Numbered from the stretch's first letter, positions 17,772 through 27,100 are shown. The stretch is 64,000 nt of DNA from Paenibacillus lupini (GCF_011761355.1 NZ_JAASRW010000004.1:638175-702174); one strand, 5' to 3'. Numbers and translations: made by a program. The notes: a model not told the origin generated them from the letters alone.

Positions 17772-19208
17772 ATGATCGGCTTTCTAATTGCAATTATTTT
17801 ATTACTACTGATGTATAGTGCTCAGCCTGCTATCATTTTATTGCTTGAGAGGCGAGTAGCTGCTAAGGCTATAGCATGGATTTTCTTGTCATTAGCTGTT
17901 CCATTTTTAGGCTTCTTTGGATACTGGATGATTGGGCGTTCGAAGCGGGTGAAAGCAGGCCAAGACATTTCAAGAGAATATGAACAAGCCGCTGAACGGC
18001 TGTCCAGCTCTGTTAGCAGCATAGGTGAGCTCGGTAATATCGGGATGCTGGAACAAGAGCAGTTACTCCGGCTGTTGAACGAATGCTCCGGGAGACCAAT
18101 TACGTTAGGCAATCACGTGAAGGTACTGACAAACGGGAAGGAGACGTTTGCGGCTATTCTTTATGCAATTGAACAAGCCAGACATCATATCCACCTGGAC
18201 TATTACACGATTCGTGATGATGGGATTGGGCAGCAATTTTTAACCCTGCTGACGGCAAAAGCAAAAGCAGGCATCGAGGTTCGTGTCCTTTATGATGGGA
18301 TTGGCAGTGTTCATTTGAGCAAGCGATATGTTAAGGAATTAAAGCAAGCAGGAGTAAAGGTCAGCTGCTTTCTGCCGGCAAGAGCCGCTTTGTTCAAGAG
18401 GCTGTTAAACAGCCGTAATCATAGTAAAATCGCCGTCATCGATGGGAGAGTCGGATTCGTAGGCGGAATCAATATTGGTGATGAGTATTTGGGTAAGGAT
18501 GAAAGACTAGGCTTCTGGCGGGATACGCAGCTTCAGCTTGAAGGGGATTCGGTATATTTCCTGCAGGAGCTGTTTATGAAGGATTGGGAGCTTGCGGCGA
18601 AGGAACGTCTTCCTGTGCATGCAGAGTATATGCCGGAGCATGATCCGGATGATGTGGTGCAAGAACCGGTCCTTATTGTATCAAGCGGGCCAGATCGGAG
18701 TGGTGAGCCGATACTAGAGACAGCGTTCGCGGCTGTGAAAGCAGCAAAGTCGAGCGTCTATATATCGACGCCTTATTTTATTCCTGATGAAAGCTTGCTG
18801 GCCGCTCTTGGCAATGCAGCGAAAAGCGGAGTTGATGTCCGTCTCATTATACCTGGCATTGCGGATACACAGCTGGTGCTATGGGCAACCTTGTCGTTTA
18901 TTGAGCGGATGCTTGAAGCGGGTGTACGGGTATATCGATACCAGAAAGGGTTTATTCATGCGAAGGTGATGATTGTGGATGACTTGCTGGCCGTAGTTGG
19001 GACAGCGAATATGGATATGAGGAGCTTCCACAGCAACTTTGAGCAAAATGCCGTCCTGTTCAATCAGCAGACAATTGATCAGCTTCGAGGGGATTATGAA
19101 CAGGATCTGCTGGATAGTCTTGAGTTGGATTTGCCTAGCTTCAGTATGAGGTCGAATCGGCAAAAGGCAGCGGAAGCCGCTGCCCATTTATTGTCACCGT
19201 TATTGTAA
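17772..19208 (+). CDS. cls: Cardiolipin synthase
   Basis: Encodes 478 residues, typical length. Two N-terminal membrane helices (about 2-24 and 32-54) are followed by two phospholipase-D HKD motifs: H217/K219/D224 in NHSKIAVID and H396/K398/D403 in HAKVMIVDD. The enzyme joins two phosphatidylglycerols into cardiolipin at the membrane. ATG 17772 follows GGGGTGCAGG closely. The gene converges with the NHEJ operon, with only 7 bp between stop codons and no visible terminator. Confidence 0.93.
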   Translation: MIGFLIAIILLLLMYSAQPAIILLLERRVAAKAIAWIFLSLAVPFLGFFGYWMIGRSKRVKAGQDISREYEQAAERLSSSVSSIGELGNIGMLEQEQLLRLLNECSGRPITLGNHVKVLTNGKETFAAILYAIEQARHHIHLDYYTIRDDGIGQQFLTLLTAKAKAGIEVRVLYDGIGSVHLSKRYVKELKQAGVKVSCFLPARAALFKRLLNSRNHSKIAVIDGRVGFVGGINIGDEYLGKDERLGFWRDTQLQLEGDSVYFLQELFMKDWELAAKERLPVHAEYMPEHDPDDVVQEPVLIVSSGPDRSGEPILETAFAAVKAAKSSVYISTPYFIPDESLLAALGNAAKSGVDVRLIIPGIADTQLVLWATLSFIERMLEAGVRVYRYQKGFIHAKVMIVDDLLAVVGTANMDMRSFHSNFEQNAVLFNQQTIDQLRGDYEQDLLDSLELDLPSFSMRSNRQKAAEAAAHLLSPLL

Positions 19209-19215
19209 GATGGTT

Positions 19216-20130
19216 TTATTTTGAACTGCCGATAAAGCTGAGCACATGCTCCAAATCCTGCGGCTGCGCAAGGTCGATCAGATCTCCATAACGCTGCAGC
19301 CGATCTGCAATATTTAGGAGGTGAAAGTCAGCGGGTTTGATCCCTCCGGCATACACCTCTTCCCACTTAAGTGGAGTAGATACTGGAGCGCCAAAGCGGG
19401 CTCTTGGCGTATAAGCAGCTGATATCGTTTTTCCCCGGTAATGCTGCAGATAGTCCACATAAATAAGATCGCCGCGATTTTTGGTCAGTCTCTCTACAGT
19501 GAATAGCTGCGGATAGGCACGGGATAGATAGTCTCCGACAAATTGGCCAAGCTTTCTTAGCTCATCAAACGTATAACGTGGCTGCACGGGCACAATAATC
19601 TGCACACCTGTTGCTCCGGAAGTTTTCGGAATGGACTGGATCTTCAGAGACTCCAGCATCTTTCCTACCAGAGCAGCCGCTTCAATAATTCTTGGCTCAT
19701 CTTCCCGTGATGGATCTAGATCAAGAATCCATTCCGTCGGATAATCCGGCTCATTAATTCTGTCGAAAGACGCATGGAATTCAAGACAAGCCAGATTACC
19801 AAGCCACAGTAAAGTCGGCAGGCTGTCGAGATGAACGTAAGAGATACCCTCGCTGTCAGCAGTATGAACGAAATCCGGTTTAGGGACGGGACAATTTTTC
19901 TGATAAAACGATTTGCCGGCATATCCATGCGGATAACGAATGGTCGTCAAATAGCGATCCTTGCAGTACTTCAGCAAAAAAGGCGAAAGCATGGTGAGTT
20001 TTTCTAAATACATAAGCTTGGTAATTCCATGCTCCGGCCATAGTGGCTTCTCCGGATTTGTAACCGTAATTTCATATCCTTCGACCGTAACAACTGCAGA
20101 GCGTTTCGATGAAGTTCGCGTCATATTCAT
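19216..20130 (-). CDS. LigD-type primase/polymerase domain protein (NHEJ polymerase)
   Basis: Encodes 304 residues corresponding to the archaeo-eukaryotic-primase polymerase domain of LigD alone. Landmarks: TNPEKPLWPEHGITK near 25-39, EFHASF, and the metal site DLDPS near 137-141 (the two Asp of the DxD motif). It fills gaps and adds nucleotides, preferably ribonucleotides, during non-homologous end joining. In Bacillus LigD this domain is fused behind the ligase; here it is a separate gene whose ATG overlaps the ligase stop as ATGA. Cotranslation suggests the two form a complex. Confidence 0.9.
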   Translation of the reverse strand: MNMTRTSSKRSAVVTVEGYEITVTNPEKPLWPEHGITKLMYLEKLTMLSPFLLKYCKDRYLTTIRYPHGYAGKSFYQKNCPVPKPDFVHTADSEGISYVHLDSLPTLLWLGNLACLEFHASFDRINEPDYPTEWILDLDPSREDEPRIIEAAALVGKMLESLKIQSIPKTSGATGVQIIVPVQPRYTFDELRKLGQFVGDYLSRAYPQLFTVERLTKNRGDLIYVDYLQHYRGKTISAAYTPRARFGAPVSTPLKWEEVYAGGIKPADFHLLNIADRLQRYGDLIDLAQPQDLEHVLSFIGSSK

Positions 20131-21068
20131 AGGCGGCCTCCTGCGCCAAAGGATACAAGCTTCGGATGCCGGAGCAATCCGGCCGATGTCAGCTCAAGCC
20201 CTGTTACCCGGCAGGGCATCGGTGAAGGCAGCCAAATGATGCTTTCGCCTTTTAGCTCGGAAGGCAGGGTGTCGAAGGGCATCGGCCATGATGGCGCATC
20301 ACTTCTCCTGAGCTGAAGCATTTCACCAAGCAGCTCTCGCATCGCATCATCAAGGCCAAGTGATACGCTCCCAATGAAGCGGCCCTGATCGGCCATGATT
20401 AAGCTAGCCGCACGGCCTTCACGGCGTTTGACACCTACGATGCCAACATCTAGCAGCAGTGCTCGCTTTTTTTTCAGCCAATCACGATGTGCTTTGCCTT
20501 CTTTATAAGGGCTGTCAAGTCTCTTGCTGACGATTCCTTCCCACTGATGTTCATCCACCCATTTCCACAGCGAATCTGCATCAGTATAGAGGTCAGCTGT
20601 AAGGAGCCGGTCAGAATGAACGGGCTTCAGCTTCGTTATCATTCTTTCGTGCCGCTGAGCGTAAGGGAGTAGACGGAGATCCTGTTCACCGTCCTGCAGC
20701 AGATCAAACAAGACATACAGAACCCTCCCCTTGCTTGTAGAAGGGGAAGGTTCACTGCCGAAGCTTCGTTCACGGGTGAGCACCATTTGGAAATTTGGGC
20801 GTTCGCCATCCCAATAGACGATTTCACCATCCAGCATACATGGACCAAGAAGCGAAGCTTGCTCTTGAAGTGTCCTGTGGATTTCAGGATAGACGTTGTT
20901 TTTGTTTAGCAGCCGGCGCGAGTACAAGTCTACGTGACCATCCTCACTTATGGTGGACACAATACGGACGCCATCCCATTTGATCTGATAAATCCAGCCA
21001 GGTTCTTCAGGAATACGATCATCCGCAATCGGAATCATCGGCTCGGAAGGGAGCACGAATGCGGCCAT
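20127..21068 (-). CDS. ligD: ATP-dependent DNA ligase, LigD ligase domain
   Basis: Encodes 313 residues. Motif I is YQIKWDGVR with the adenylated lysine K30; motif III-like LFDLL, motif IV EGIVSKR and motif V WLKKK follow, then an OB-fold. This is the catalytic ligase part of LigD without nuclease or polymerase domains. It seals double-strand breaks in dormant spores and stationary cells with Ku. The ATG (21066-21068) overlaps the ku stop codon by one base. Confidence 0.92.
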   Translation of the reverse strand: MAAFVLPSEPMIPIADDRIPEEPGWIYQIKWDGVRIVSTISEDGHVDLYSRRLLNKNNVYPEIHRTLQEQASLLGPCMLDGEIVYWDGERPNFQMVLTRERSFGSEPSPSTSKGRVLYVLFDLLQDGEQDLRLLPYAQRHERMITKLKPVHSDRLLTADLYTDADSLWKWVDEHQWEGIVSKRLDSPYKEGKAHRDWLKKKRALLLDVGIVGVKRREGRAASLIMADQGRFIGSVSLGLDDAMRELLGEMLQLRRSDAPSWPMPFDTLPSELKGESIIWLPSPMPCRVTGLELTSAGLLRHPKLVSFGAGGRL

Positions 21069-21994
21069 TAAGAAACGGTCTCCGTTGCTTTAGGTTTCTT
21101 CGTTCTTGGCTTACGAGGCTTCACTACTGGTTGATCGGTGCTTGCGGCAGCGCCGCCGTCGGTTTGAGCACCACTGTTAGCTGCCGTTTGTCCTGCGCCG
21201 GTATCAAGACCAACTCCACCAGGCGGCATTTTTGCTGCCTCAAGACTTGCCTGCAGAGCTGCCATCAGATCAAGCACATTGGTTTGCTCTTGTTGAGGTG
21301 CGACGCGGATCTCTTGGCCGGCCACTTTATTGTTAATAGACTCAAGCATATTGATTCGGTAATCATCGGTATATTTGGACGGCTCGAATGGTGTCGACAG
21401 CTGCTCAATTAACAGCTTGGCCATCGTCAGCTCTTTTTCGTTTACATTAACGGATTCTGGAATGCCGGGTACATGGGAGATTGAGCGGATCTCATCCGGG
21501 AAAAAGATCGTCTCCATCGCCAGGCAATTATCGATGACACGGATAGCGGCTAGGCTGCTTTTGGAACGGATGGACACTTTGGCTACGCCAATTTTGCCCG
21601 TATCGGACATGGCCTGCAGTAACAAACCGTAAGCATTGCCTCCTGCCTGATCGGGGGACAGATAATAAGTCTTTTGGAAGTAGATGGGATCAATCTCTTC
21701 GAGCGCTACAAAGTCCAAAATTTGAATCGTATGTGATTTCTCTCCCGCCAGCTGTTCGAGCTCTTCTTTATCAAACAGCACATAGCGGCCTTTCTCATAC
21801 TCGTAGCCTTTAATAATGTCATTCCACTCTGCTTCTACATCGCAGCTTGGACAACGTCTTGTATAGGCGATGGGGCTGCCGCAAGGCTCGTGAATCATAC
21901 GCAGTGATATATCCTTATCTTCTGTTGCCGAGAACATTTTGACAGGTACATGGACAAGCCCAAAGCTGATTGCACCTTTCCACACAGTATGCAT
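21068..21994 (-). CDS. ku: Ku protein, NHEJ end-binding factor
   Basis: Encodes 308 residues starting MHTVWKGAISFGLV, the invariant bacterial Ku start. The core Ku ring domain spans about residues 5-260, and a Pro/Lys-rich tail (KPRKPRTKKPK) follows, used to slide on DNA and recruit LigD. ATG 21994 is preceded by AGGAGG at good spacing; an upstream in-frame extension runs into a tandem repeat and is not likely translated. Head of the ku-ligase-polymerase operon. In Bacillus these genes are expressed in the forespore; the divergent neighbours here are spore-type genes, which fits. Confidence 0.95.
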   Translation of the reverse strand: MHTVWKGAISFGLVHVPVKMFSATEDKDISLRMIHEPCGSPIAYTRRCPSCDVEAEWNDIIKGYEYEKGRYVLFDKEELEQLAGEKSHTIQILDFVALEEIDPIYFQKTYYLSPDQAGGNAYGLLLQAMSDTGKIGVAKVSIRSKSSLAAIRVIDNCLAMETIFFPDEIRSISHVPGIPESVNVNEKELTMAKLLIEQLSTPFEPSKYTDDYRINMLESINNKVAGQEIRVAPQQEQTNVLDLMAALQASLEAAKMPPGGVGLDTGAGQTAANSGAQTDGGAAASTDQPVVKPRKPRTKKPKATETVS

Positions 21995-22011
21995 CTGGTA
22001 TCTCCTCCTGA

Positions 22012-22210
22012 AATGAATTATCACCCAAATGGCCACATACAGGCCATTGTGATGATTCATTGCTTCGAAAGCATAAGCTTAATGAATGATCACCCAAATG
22101 GCCATTCGGGCCATTGTGATGATTCATTGCTTCGAAAGCATGCGCTTAATGAATAATCACCCAAATGGCCATTCGGGCTATTGTGATGATTCATTGCTTC
22201 GAAAGCATGC
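22012..22210. repeat. Three tandem 63-69-bp palindromic repeats upstream of ku
   Basis: Units begin at 22012, 22081 and 22148 with AATGAAT. Each holds a long imperfect hairpin (AATGAAT..ATCAC..AATGGCC pairing with GGCCATT..GTGAT..ATTCATT) and a small hairpin TGCTT-CGA-AAGCA. The right arm of one unit can also pair with the left arm of the next. The array fills the ku leader side of the divergent spacer. Confidence 0.9.
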
Positions 22211-22312
22211 TATATATAAGCTTTATTGTTCCCGCAATGCATGAGAATCAAACAAAACGGGTATATTTTGCTTGAACCAATAATGCTTGCAGCAGGGAGG
22301 AGTGAACCGACT

Positions 22313-22498
22313 ATGATGGAAATTGATGATAACACTGAAAAAGCGCCGACTGACAAATGGGACGAAGGCCGCGACAATTACTTTATGGATATTGACCGTA
22401 TGGTAAATGAGGGCTTAGGCGGAGGCACTGTGTCCCCTCAAAACGGGTTAATCGATGAATCAACTACCGATTATATCGTTCCGGAGACAAAAGACTGA
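22313..22498 (+). CDS. Small acidic hypothetical protein, possible spore protein (61 residues)
   Basis: ATG 22313 follows GGGAGGAG. The product is acidic (about 15 Asp/Glu), soluble, and ends ESTTDYIVPETKD. The middle NEGLGGGTVSPQNG faintly recalls the YozQ/DUF4025 small-protein family, but I am not sure. It precedes the SASP-H gene by 34 bp in the same direction, so the two are probably cotranscribed. CATGCTA at 22206-22212 matches the forespore sigma -10 pattern CATnnTA, without a clear -35. Confidence 0.55.
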   Translation: MMEIDDNTEKAPTDKWDEGRDNYFMDIDRMVNEGLGGGTVSPQNGLIDESTTDYIVPETKD

Positions 22499-22532
22499 CC
22501 TGCAAAGGCAAGTTGAAGGAGGCAGCAATTTA

Positions 22533-22715
22533 ATGGACGTAAACCGCGCCAAGCAAATTTATAGCTCGGATTCTACGATAAAAGTTCATCTGGATGACGG
22601 CGATTCCGTATGGATCGAGAATGTAGATGAGGCTAAAGGGATGGCTACCGTGCAAGTTGGGGGCAATCCGGTTAACACGAAGACGGTATCTGTTGACCGG
22701 CTGCAGGAAAGATAA
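22533..22715 (+). CDS. sspH: H-type small acid-soluble spore protein (SspH family)
   Basis: Encodes 60 residues, the family length of about 59. The start MDVNRAKQIYSSDSTIKVHLDDGDSVWIENVDE and the later NTKTVSVDRLQ follow the SspH pattern (RAKxI at the N-terminus, VWI/PIxI strand, polar end). H-type SASPs are minor proteins of the forespore. GAAGGAGG precedes ATG 22533 by 10 nt. A second member lies at 57537-57746. Confidence 0.85.
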   Translation: MDVNRAKQIYSSDSTIKVHLDDGDSVWIENVDEAKGMATVQVGGNPVNTKTVSVDRLQER

Positions 22716-22732
22716 ATATCGTGATATTCCAG

Positions 22733-22768
22733 AACCGAACGGCTTAATTTAAGCTGTTCGGTTTTTTT
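22733..22768 (+). terminator. Terminator of the spore-protein pair
   Basis: AACCGAAC / GTTCGGTT stem, extended inward by GGCTT/AAGCT, followed by seven T. Confidence 0.9.
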
Positions 22769-22869
22769 ATTTGGAAAAAAATGAAACTTTTCTACCATGT
22801 TCATCGTTTATTGTTAAGTGTATGATTTTGGAAGTTGTTCAAGATTTAGAGAGAAGGCGAGGAGAAGTA

Positions 22870-25179
22870 ATGAAAAGATCATTCAAAGGTAAGGCATTGG
22901 CAACGGCACTATCGCTAAGTTTGCTACAGGTCCCATTGTTCGGTGGACTTGTCCATGCAGCCAATTCTGTAACAAGTATAGCGGTTGCGTCTGGCGAGGC
23001 ATCTTCATCTACTGTGGGAGTTTTGGACGAGAGCCTGGCGAAAATCTCGAAAGATGAGGCCGTCGAAAAGTTTAGAAAGCTGTTCCCTGAATTTAAGGAT
23101 GCTGAAGCGGTTAGTGTTCAACTTGGGAACCCAAATCAGTATCCGCCAAGCAATGAGATGATTTGGACAATCGAATGGAGTGTAGCTGTAGACAACGGGA
23201 CACATGGTTTCAGTACCAGCATTGATGCGATAACAGGAGATATTCTTACATATTATTATCCAATTGATCAGGAATACGCTTATTATCCGGCAAAAGTGAC
23301 TAAGGATGAGGCGGAGAAGATTGCTAAGCAATTCATCACAGTCGCTGCGCCGTCCATCAAGACTGATAAGCTGGAGCTCTTGCCAACAGAAAGCAATTAT
23401 CCACAAGCCTTGTTTGGGCAGGTGCAATATACCTTTATTTATCAGATGCAAGTGAATGGTATTCCAACGTCGAACAGTCAAATTCAAGTAACGGTTGACG
23501 GTAACGGTAAAATCAACAATTACTTCGGGTCCAGCACAAATAAGAACTATCCTTCTCCTGACACGACTCTGACGGCGGCAGAGGCAGGAGAAAAGATGAA
23601 AAAGAATATTAAGCTTCAATTAGCTTATATCCCGAACTCCGATTATTACAATTCTCCGCTCAAGGCGTCAGACTACCGTCTTGGCTATATTTCAACAAGC
23701 GGAACTGGCTTAATTGATGCGAACTCAGGAAAATATCTTGACGAAAATGGTCAGGCTGTAGATTCCCTTCCGGAAGCCGGCTATTCCGCCATTTCTTCGA
23801 CTGCAGCACCGTTCCAGCCGCATAAAGGGGAGGAACTGACTAAGGAAGAGGCAGTAGCCGTTGTGGCCACCGCTTCGGGACGAAAGTTATCGGAAGAACA
23901 AGGCTCAATTAGCAGTAATCGGAATGGTCATAAGGTTTGGAATATCTCATCTGGAGATCCGTTTGGCGGCGAACAAATCCATGCGGAAGTAGATGCTGCA
24001 ACTGGGCGGCTCATTCAATTTTTCACCTATTCTTATTCGTCTGATGGATCCTCTGGAGATGAAGCAGAGAAAGCAGCACAGTCTTCTATTACAGAATCAG
24101 AAGCCAAAGCCAAGGCACAAGATCTGGTTACAAAGCTTTATCCGAACGCATCAGGCGATTTGAAGCTGATTGAGCGTCCGGGCAATTTTTCATACGGTCC
24201 TGATATTGCTTATACTTACTTGTTCCAGCAGTTCTATAAAGATAAGCCAATCCAGCCGTCGACCGTTCAGATTAACCTCGATGGTAAAGGTAATTTGCAG
24301 CAGTATTATTCTACGACGACTCCAGTGGATACGCTTGGTAAGCTTGATTCCTTAACCGCCAAGGTTACGGAGGAAGAAGCGCTCAAGGTGTATCGTGATG
24401 CGCTTAGTGCCGAGCTGCAGTATGTGACAATCGGCGGCAATTATGTTGCTGGTAAGCTTCAGGAACAGCAAGTGAAACTTGTTTATTCACCTGTAATAAA
24501 AGATTTTGAGAACAACATAAGCATCTTTGTAAATGCGATTAGCGGCAAGCTGGAGCAACAGTATAATTTCCTTGGTATGCCTGAAGAGAAGGGCGAGCTG
24601 CCAGCAGACGCGAAGAAACATTGGGCTTCCAAATCGCTCGAGATTATGTTCAATTATGGCGTTATCAAACCGGAATCCGATGGACTCATCCATCCGGACC
24701 AAACGGTTAATACCGGGGATTGGGTTAATATTCTGCTCGCCAGCTTTGGAGCAGGACAGTATTATAACACACCGGAAAAACAGCGCTTTGCTGATATTCC
24801 GCTCGACAGCGAATATGCGAATGCCGTGGATTATTTGGTGCAAAGAGGCTTCCTGCAAGCTTCGCCAACTCAAAAGCTGCATCCTGAGCAGGCTTTGACC
24901 CGCGGCAATTTGGCAGTATGGCTGACAAAGCTGCTTAAATATGAAAAGTTGTCTGAATTTATGGCGAACGATACGGATGTGACAAAATTGAAGGATGCTG
25001 GTCAAATTAAGAATAAAGGAGCAGCAACTATTGCCATTAAGCTTGGCTTGCTGACAACAGATAACGGAAAGTTTAATCCTGATGCACCAGTAACCAAAGC
25101 ACAGATCAGCACGGTTCTTTTAAGACTTGCTACTTTGCAGAATAAAGTGGATTCACCAATTATGAACAACTACTATTAA
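22870..25179 (+). CDS. Secreted YcdB/YcdC-repeat protein with C-terminal S-layer homology domains
   Basis: Encodes 769 residues. A signal peptide (about 1-32, ending VHAAN) is followed by repeated YcdB/YcdC-type (PepSY-like) modules from about 50 to 580, each with a TKEEAxxxA helix and paired beta strands (for example SKDEAVEKF, TKDEAEKIA, TKEEAVAVV, TEEEALKVY). From about 595 three SLH-like segments follow: HWASKSLEIMFNYGVI, FADIPLDSEYANAVDYL and a third ending PVTKAQISTVLLRLA, which would hold the protein to wall polymer. ATG 22870 has GGCGAGGAGAAG before it. The likely role is at the cell surface, perhaps inhibiting or chaperoning hydrolases, as proposed for PepSY-like domains; this is inference. 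Confidence 0.85.
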   Translation: MKRSFKGKALATALSLSLLQVPLFGGLVHAANSVTSIAVASGEASSSTVGVLDESLAKISKDEAVEKFRKLFPEFKDAEAVSVQLGNPNQYPPSNEMIWTIEWSVAVDNGTHGFSTSIDAITGDILTYYYPIDQEYAYYPAKVTKDEAEKIAKQFITVAAPSIKTDKLELLPTESNYPQALFGQVQYTFIYQMQVNGIPTSNSQIQVTVDGNGKINNYFGSSTNKNYPSPDTTLTAAEAGEKMKKNIKLQLAYIPNSDYYNSPLKASDYRLGYISTSGTGLIDANSGKYLDENGQAVDSLPEAGYSAISSTAAPFQPHKGEELTKEEAVAVVATASGRKLSEEQGSISSNRNGHKVWNISSGDPFGGEQIHAEVDAATGRLIQFFTYSYSSDGSSGDEAEKAAQSSITESEAKAKAQDLVTKLYPNASGDLKLIERPGNFSYGPDIAYTYLFQQFYKDKPIQPSTVQINLDGKGNLQQYYSTTTPVDTLGKLDSLTAKVTEEEALKVYRDALSAELQYVTIGGNYVAGKLQEQQVKLVYSPVIKDFENNISIFVNAISGKLEQQYNFLGMPEEKGELPADAKKHWASKSLEIMFNYGVIKPESDGLIHPDQTVNTGDWVNILLASFGAGQYYNTPEKQRFADIPLDSEYANAVDYLVQRGFLQASPTQKLHPEQALTRGNLAVWLTKLLKYEKLSEFMANDTDVTKLKDAGQIKNKGAATIAIKLGLLTTDNGKFNPDAPVTKAQISTVLLRLATLQNKVDSPIMNNYY

Positions 25180-25197
25180 CTTCCTAGCAGATTCGAA

Positions 25198-25231
25198 AAC
25201 GAACAGCTTTCATGAGCTGTTCGTTTTTTTT
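25198..25231 (+). terminator. Terminator after the SLH protein gene
   Basis: AACGAACAGCT / AGCTGTTCGTT, 6-nt loop, then eight T. Confidence 0.92.
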
Positions 25232-25320
25232 ATTTGGGGCTTTTATATTGCGTTCCATATAGTTCTAATGTATTAATTCGAGCTTTTTGCTAGAGTTAAT
25301 TCATTGGATGTGATAACAAA

Positions 25321-26655
25321 TTGAAGGCTTACAACAAGAGCAAACTGTCTAGTCCTAAATTTTATGTGCCAATTAAATATAAATTTATAATAGGTCATTG
25401 CTTCGCATTAGTTTGGCTGCTTTTTTCAATTTATATTTCTCGACCCTGGATCGTATCGCTTGGACATGTCGTCACATTGCTGGGAGCTATATTGATTATA
25501 ACGGGTATAGCTTATATTCCCGGTTATTTGATTAGCTTTATGGTAGGCAGTCTGCTCATGGACAGACAGCCAGAGTTTAAGGTGGAGTATCCCAAACAAC
25601 CGGTAACTGTTCTAATTGCTGCATGGAATGAAGAGAAGAATATCGGTGACACCCTAAGGCAGCTGTCCAAGCAGGATTATGAAGGTGATATTCAGATCAT
25701 ACTCATCGATAATAATTGTACAGATAGTACGGTTGATGTTGCTGATCAGGTGGCGAAGGAACTGGGACTTTTCCTGCAAGTTGTTACGGAAAAGAAAGCA
25801 GGGAAGAACTACGCCCTGAATACGGCCCTATCGTACGTTGAAACAGAGCTAATGATTACCTTGGATGCGGATACTTTGCTTCACACCTCGGCGATTCGAT
25901 TTATCGTCTGCAGGATGATGAGTGCACCGGAAGACGTATGTGCAGTTGCTGGGGCAGTACTTGTCCGCAACAGCCGTCAGAATATATGGACCAAAATTCA
26001 GGAGTGGGATTACTTTCTTGCCATAGCCTCTGTAAAACGACTTCAGGGGATGTATCAGCAAACACTTGTTGCCCAAGGGGCGTTTAGTCTTTATAGAACT
26101 AAGGTTATTCAGGAAATTGGCGGCTGGGATGATGTCATTGGTGAGGATATCGTACTGACGTGGAAGTTTTTGAAGAAGGGCTTTCGTGTGTTCTTTGAGC
26201 CATTATCCGTTGCGTTTACAAGCGTCCCCGCATCCTTCAAATCCTTCAGCATACAGCGAAGCCGCTGGGCGAGAGGAATGATTGAGGGACTGAAAGCCGT
26301 CAAGCCCTGGCAGCAGCCGCGCATGTACGGCAAATATTTAACTGGTGTTAATCTGATCTTGCCTTATGTGGACGCTGCCTATACGTTCTTTTGGCTGCCG
26401 GGATTGGTTCTGGCTTTATTTGGTATCTATTGGATTGCGGGACCTTTGACCCTTCTTGTACTGCCGATTACGATATTAAGTTATATGATTCTGTACCGTT
26501 ATCAGAAGTCGGTCTTTCGAGCATTGGATCTAAAAGTGAGAAGGAACAACACGGGCTTTATTTTATTCATTATCATTTATCAGATTATTATGAGTCCTGT
26601 TTCCATATATGGATACCTTCAGGAGCTATTAAAGCTTAAGCGTATATGGAGATAA
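25321..26655 (+). CDS. Membrane glycosyltransferase family 2, processive type
   Basis: Encodes 444 residues. Two N-terminal membrane helices (about 22-40 and 48-78), a cytoplasmic GT-A domain (93-320) and two to three C-terminal helices. Catalytic landmarks: DAD at 182-184, GED (E275, D276) and QRSRW at 312-316, the QxxRW of processive synthases such as chitin, hyaluronan or poly-N-acetylglucosamine synthases. It would polymerise a sugar from its nucleotide form while passing the chain through the membrane. The start is TTG 25321 behind GGATGTGATA. Monocistronic between two terminators; no deacetylase or c-di-GMP partner sits beside it. Confidence 0.85.
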   Translation: MKAYNKSKLSSPKFYVPIKYKFIIGHCFALVWLLFSIYISRPWIVSLGHVVTLLGAILIITGIAYIPGYLISFMVGSLLMDRQPEFKVEYPKQPVTVLIAAWNEEKNIGDTLRQLSKQDYEGDIQIILIDNNCTDSTVDVADQVAKELGLFLQVVTEKKAGKNYALNTALSYVETELMITLDADTLLHTSAIRFIVCRMMSAPEDVCAVAGAVLVRNSRQNIWTKIQEWDYFLAIASVKRLQGMYQQTLVAQGAFSLYRTKVIQEIGGWDDVIGEDIVLTWKFLKKGFRVFFEPLSVAFTSVPASFKSFSIQRSRWARGMIEGLKAVKPWQQPRMYGKYLTGVNLILPYVDAAYTFFWLPGLVLALFGIYWIAGPLTLLVLPITILSYMILYRYQKSVFRALDLKVRRNNTGFILFIIIYQIIMSPVSIYGYLQELLKLKRIWR

Positions 26656-26667
26656 GATACCTCAAAC

Positions 26668-26697
26668 AAAAAGCTGCCGATCGCTCGGCAGCTTTTT
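26668..26697. terminator. Bidirectional terminator
   Basis: Perfect 13-bp stem AAAAAGCTGCCGA with loop TCGC, serving the glycosyltransferase and the convergent small gene. The terminator at 57156 shares its core AAGCTGCCGATCG. Confidence 0.92.
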
Positions 26698-26709
26698 CGT
26701 GGTGTTTAT

Positions 26710-27021
26710 TTATCCACCGAACGCATCTCTGAACGCCCGACGAAGCTGGGTGGGGTCGACCTCCCACAACTCGGCGATCTCCTCGCTGACGTTTTCGTCC
26801 CACCAATCGGACAGCACTTTGCGGTTTTTCTCATTCTCCGCAATATAAAGCAGGTTTAGAATAACCTTTTTGTAGTACAAGGTCTCGGCCTGATCCATCT
26901 TCTCCTTCGGCACATATACCTTTAACCGTTTGACGGTTCGATATAGTTCATTGCTGCAGGCGCGGCGGATTTTTCGTGCGGACGGCAGGCCGGTCGTATG
27001 TTTCTGGGCGGATGACTTCAT
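26710..27021 (-). CDS. Conserved-looking hypothetical protein, basic N-terminus (103 residues)
   Basis: I do not recognise a family. The N-terminal 40 residues are strongly basic (SARKIRRACSNELYRTVKRLK); the rest looks mostly helical and acidic (NVSEEIAELWEVDPTQLRRAFRDAF). No signal peptide, membrane helix or Cys pair is present. AGAGAGGAG lies 10 nt before ATG 27021, and the gene ends just before a strong bidirectional terminator, so it is very likely real. The basic head suggests contact with nucleic acid or membrane, but that is only inference. Confidence 0.7.
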   Translation of the reverse strand: MKSSAQKHTTGLPSARKIRRACSNELYRTVKRLKVYVPKEKMDQAETLYYKKVILNLLYIAENEKNRKVLSDWWDENVSEEIAELWEVDPTQLRRAFRDAFGG

Positions 27022-27100
27022 GGTGAACCGACTCCTCTCTAACCCATAAATATGCGTCTGAGAATGAGACGGTCACAGAAGAAATACGTATTAACGTTTG

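Noticed and set aside
22012..22210. Possible CRISPR array
   Set aside because: The units are contiguous near-identical copies without variable spacers, only three in number, and no cas genes are present.
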